From contig NZ_JACSWC010000421.1 of assembly GCF_016888165.1 (NCBI RefSeq), positions 28,326 through 92,325 of the forward strand: a stretch of 64,000 nucleotides of DNA, read 5' to 3'. Of this stretch, positions 61,220 through 64,000 are shown one piece after another. The first letter of the stretch is position 1, and each line of letters starts with the position of its first letter. Origin of the DNA: Halomicronema sp. CCY15110. Lineage in GTDB: Bacteria; Cyanobacteriota; Cyanobacteriia; Phormidesmidales; Phormidesmidaceae. Both the position numbers and the translations under genes were made by a program. The notes beneath the pieces were generated by a model, which worked only from the letters and a program-made list of their open reading frames with translations, searched no databases and was not told where the DNA came from.

Positions 61220-63796
61220 ATGGCACCGACTAACTCCAGCATGTTGGCGACCTTTTCCCAAGTGGGTTCCCAAGGGGGCGGTCTGACCCGTCGGGTCAAA
61301 GATCTACCCGCGCCCCAGTTCATCGATTTGCTTGATCAGATCACCCGGGAGTTTGAACACTTCCTGCGGGCGATCGACATGATCAACAACGAGTCGCTGG
61401 AGAACATGTTGGAGCAGATTTTGGAGGCTTTCACCCTCAAAATCGGCCAGATTCTCCAGGCCGATCGCACCACTATCTTCATGGTCGATTGGGATAAGCA
61501 AGAACTCTGGTCCAAAATTGCCCAGGGCGATGACGAAGCCCGGTTAGAAATCCGGGTTCCCGTGGGCAAAGGCATTGCTGGATATGTCGCCGAATCGGGC
61601 GAATGCCTCAATATTCCCGATGCCTATGCCAGTGACCTCTTTAACCCCAAAACTGATAAAGAGACCGGCTACCGCACCCATAGCATCCTCTGTATTCCCG
61701 TTTTTAACAAAACCCAAGAAGCCGTCGTGGCCGTGGTACAGCTGCTAAACAAGCTGGATCCTAGCAATCAACCCACTGCCTTTGACAGCCAGGATGAACG
61801 CAGCTTCCGAGAATTTGCCTCCTCGATTGGCATCATTCTCGAAAGTTGCAACTCCTTCTATGTCGCCGCCCGTAACCAAAAAGGCGTTTCCTCGCTGCTG
61901 AAGGCGATTTCCTCGCTGGAACAAAGTTTGGATTTGGAGAAAACCTTGCAGTCGGTCATGGAGGAGGCTCGGGACCTGATGAGCGCCGATCGCAGCACTC
62001 TGTGGCTCATTGACGAAACCACCAACGAACTGTGGTCGAAGGTGAAGTCGGGCGACGGCAAAACCCTGATTGAGCTGCGTATTCCCGCCGATCGCGGCAT
62101 CGTCGGCTATGTCGCCACCACTGGGCAAACCCTCAATATCCCCGACGCGTACCAAGATCCCCGCTTTGACCCCGCCTCGGACAAGCGTACGGGCTACCAG
62201 ACTCGCAATATCCTCTGTATGCCGGTGTTCGATTCCTCCAGCAAACTGATTGCCGTGACGCAGCTGATCAACAAAAAGCAGGGTTCCTTCAACAGTTCCG
62301 ACGAAGAATTCATGCGGGCGTTCAACATTCAGGCGGGCATCGCGCTGGAAAATGCTCAACTGTTTGAAAATGTCCTGGTCGAAAAGCAGTACCAGAAAGA
62401 TATTCTGCAAAGTCTCTCTGACGCGGTCATTTCCACTGATATGGAAGGCCGAGTGGTCACGATCAACGACGCCGCGCTAGAGCTACTGGGCTGTCCCGAA
62501 TCCACCGATGATACTGACCATACCCTGCGGGAAGCCTGGGAGAAGCAACTGATCAACCGTTCTGTGTGGGACATTATTACCCTCGAAAAGCTGCAATTTC
62601 GGCTGGAAGATAGCCTGGAAACGGGAGCCAAGCATTACGTTCCCGAGCAAACCCTGAAGGTCGCGATTCCGGCCGCGATCGCCCTCGCCGCCGAAGGGCA
62701 AACCATTGAGCCTGCCGAGGCCTTGCTGCTGCTACCCGATCCCGATAACGCCGATCAGTTTTGGCCCTGGGGGCACCGCCAAGACACCACCCCGCTGAGC
62801 AAATCCCAAGTGCAGCTGCTGGAACGTAGTATTAACCTGACGGTGAATCCGCTGACGAACCCCGAAGGTGGCGTGCGCGGCGGCCTCCTGGTGCTCGAAG
62901 ACATCAGCCAGGAAAAGCGGATGAAGACCACCCTGTATCGCTACATGACGCCGGGGGTGGCCGAGCGAGTCATGGCCCTGGGCGAAGACATGCTCATGCG
63001 GGGCGAACGGCGCGAGGTGACCGTCCTCTTCTCCGACATTCGCGGCTATACCACCCTGTCGGAAAATCTCGAAGCCGACAAAGTGGTCGAGTTGCTCAAC
63101 GCCTACTTTGAAACCATGGTGGAGGCGGTCTTTACCTATGAAGGCACCCTCGATAAATTCATCGGGGACGCCATTATGGCCGTTTACGGTGCGCCCCTGC
63201 CGTTGCAAAACCATGCTTGGGCGGCAGTCCAGTCGGCCTTAGACATGCGCCATCGCCTGGCGATCTTCAATGCCGAACGAATGGCCCAGAAGCAACCCGA
63301 AGTGCGGATTGGCATCGGCATCAGCTCCGGCGAAGTGGTTTCGGGCAACATCGGCTCCCAGCGCAAGATGGAATACACCGTGATTGGCGATGGCGTGAAC
63401 CTCAGCTCTCGCCTGGAGGGGGTGACGAAGCAATATGGCTGTGACATCGTGCTGAGCGAGCACACCTATGAACTCTGCAAAGATCTGATCTGGGTGCGCG
63501 AACTCGATAAAACCCGAGTGAAAGGCAAAAACGAGCCCGTCAGTGTTTACGAGCTGATTGATTATAAGAAGAATCCATTAGAGCAGTCCGCCCAAGACTT
63601 TTTGGCGCTGTATCAAGAAGGGCGCGCCGCCTACACTGGCATGGCATTCAAAAAGGCGATCGCCTGTTTTGAGCAAGCGGCCCAACTCCGACCCAGCGAT
63701 CGCGCCGTTGATCTCCATATCAAACTCGCCCAAGCCTATCTCGTCAACCCGCCTGACGCCGACTGGGATGGCGTCCATACCATGACGACGAAATAA
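61220..63796 (+). CDS. cyaB1: GAF-GAF-PAS adenylyl cyclase, CyaB1 type
   Basis: 858 residues. Two GAF domains (about 55-200 and 230-380), each ending in the NKX(n)FX3DE motif (LNK..F..QDE and INKKQGSFNSSDEE), then a PAS-like segment (QKDILQSLSDAVISTDMEG onward) and a class III cyclase domain from about 595 to 780. Metal Asp are in FSDIRG and FIGD; the specificity pair is Lys646 (LDKFIGD) and Thr720 (EYTVIGD), as in Anabaena CyaB1 (about 859 residues, Lys646/Thr721, from memory). A C-terminal TPR-like tail follows. It makes cAMP in response to cyclic nucleotide binding to GAF and possibly bicarbonate. No signal peptide. Single gene. Confidence 0.93.
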   Translation: MAPTNSSMLATFSQVGSQGGGLTRRVKDLPAPQFIDLLDQITREFEHFLRAIDMINNESLENMLEQILEAFTLKIGQILQADRTTIFMVDWDKQELWSKIAQGDDEARLEIRVPVGKGIAGYVAESGECLNIPDAYASDLFNPKTDKETGYRTHSILCIPVFNKTQEAVVAVVQLLNKLDPSNQPTAFDSQDERSFREFASSIGIILESCNSFYVAARNQKGVSSLLKAISSLEQSLDLEKTLQSVMEEARDLMSADRSTLWLIDETTNELWSKVKSGDGKTLIELRIPADRGIVGYVATTGQTLNIPDAYQDPRFDPASDKRTGYQTRNILCMPVFDSSSKLIAVTQLINKKQGSFNSSDEEFMRAFNIQAGIALENAQLFENVLVEKQYQKDILQSLSDAVISTDMEGRVVTINDAALELLGCPESTDDTDHTLREAWEKQLINRSVWDIITLEKLQFRLEDSLETGAKHYVPEQTLKVAIPAAIALAAEGQTIEPAEALLLLPDPDNADQFWPWGHRQDTTPLSKSQVQLLERSINLTVNPLTNPEGGVRGGLLVLEDISQEKRMKTTLYRYMTPGVAERVMALGEDMLMRGERREVTVLFSDIRGYTTLSENLEADKVVELLNAYFETMVEAVFTYEGTLDKFIGDAIMAVYGAPLPLQNHAWAAVQSALDMRHRLAIFNAERMAQKQPEVRIGIGISSGEVVSGNIGSQRKMEYTVIGDGVNLSSRLEGVTKQYGCDIVLSEHTYELCKDLIWVRELDKTRVKGKNEPVSVYELIDYKKNPLEQSAQDFLALYQEGRAAYTGMAFKKAIACFEQAAQLRPSDRAVDLHIKLAQAYLVNPPDADWDGVHTMTTK

Positions 63797-63920
63797 GCCG
63801 GATTTCCATGTTGTAGGCGGCAGTAGCCGATAAACCGGCGGCACTCAGCGAGAAAGTCGTTGCTCCGTCTTCATTCGAATCACGACAGGTTCTCTGCGAC
63901 TTGAGTGATTGGGCAACTAA

Positions 63921-64000
63921 GGTACTTGCGCGCAAAAAAGATCCCCATGAACCGAGTTTCGACTCCGCTCAACTCTCGATACTGGTAGGTTGAGCGAAGT
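63921..64000. repeat. Dispersed repeat A, copy 2 (cut by window end)
   Basis: GGTACTTGCGCGCAAAAAAG and the following GTTTCGACTCCGCTCAAC and GTTGAGCGAAGT repeat 42832-42900 with only a few differences. The right arm is incomplete because the window ends. Confidence 0.85.

Noticed and set aside
1..64000. Very frequent GCGATCGC palindromes
   Set aside because: This is the well-known cyanobacterial HIP1 sequence, not a new repeat; used only as a lineage and composition marker.
1..64000. CRISPR array
   Set aside because: No regularly spaced 23-40 base direct repeats were seen anywhere.

Overview
The window looks like a piece of a cyanobacterial chromosome. The palindrome GCGATCGC (HIP1) occurs very often, most of the DNA is moderately GC-rich, and several genes are typical of cyanobacteria: ndhN of the photosynthetic NDH-1 complex, a CyaB1-type adenylyl cyclase with Lys646/Thr720, an Slr1601-type cell-division protein, a geranylgeranyl-reductase-type flavoprotein, a pheophytinase-like hydrolase and a DUF2811 protein. 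The species cannot be fixed by eye. The gene set suggests a filamentous or biofilm-forming, polysaccharide-producing cyanobacterium.

Layout. 0-8 kb holds the tail of a LabA/NYN protein, a quaternary-amine (osmoprotectant) ABC importer operon, an MFS exporter, a pentapeptide-repeat protein, a 5-formyl-THF cyclo-ligase-family protein and an exported NTF2-like protein. 8-11.6 kb holds a lone glycosyltransferase, about 1.3 kb without a recognisable gene, sfsA, and a gene-poor stretch with several TTTTCCACA DnaA-box-like sites. 11.6-24.4 kb is mostly housekeeping (DUF2811, alkaline-phosphatase-fold enzyme, RmuC, EamA exporter, alpha/beta hydrolase, TenA, Slr1601-like, YdcF, Gfo/Idh/MocA). It also contains a large HTH-STAND-NTPase-HAT/TPR protein divergent from a tiny membrane protein. 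24.6-38.7 kb carries cysS (with a compositionally foreign middle), a geranylgeranyl reductase, a CDF transporter, YvcK, an MlaF/MlaD-type lipid-transport pair, a standalone protein resembling a type-23 polymorphic toxin domain, a DUF697 GTPase, an IDH/IMDH-family dehydrogenase, a GNAT and an MPGP-like phosphatase.

39-60.5 kb is dominated by cell-surface polysaccharide genes. It starts with two GT2 enzymes, the second followed at once by an IS982-family element with a frameshifted transposase. Then come ndhN, a WcaI-like GT4, an S9 peptidase and murJ. A minus-strand cluster follows with two paralogous GT4 enzymes, three sulfotransferases (one frameshifted) and one unclassified GT-like protein, then three plus-strand GT-A-like proteins. 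The part from 50.5 to 60.4 kb is visibly more AT-rich and has few HIP1 sites, which suggests a transferred or fast-evolving island for a sulfated exopolysaccharide. The window ends with the adenylyl cyclase gene and a dispersed repeat also present at 42.8 kb.

The best candidates for something undescribed are the STAND/small-membrane-protein pair (16.8-19.8 kb), the sulfotransferase/glycosyltransferase island, the orphan type-23-toxin-like protein and the DnaA-box cluster. No tRNA, rRNA or CRISPR array was recognised. All family assignments come from reading motifs; no database search was run.
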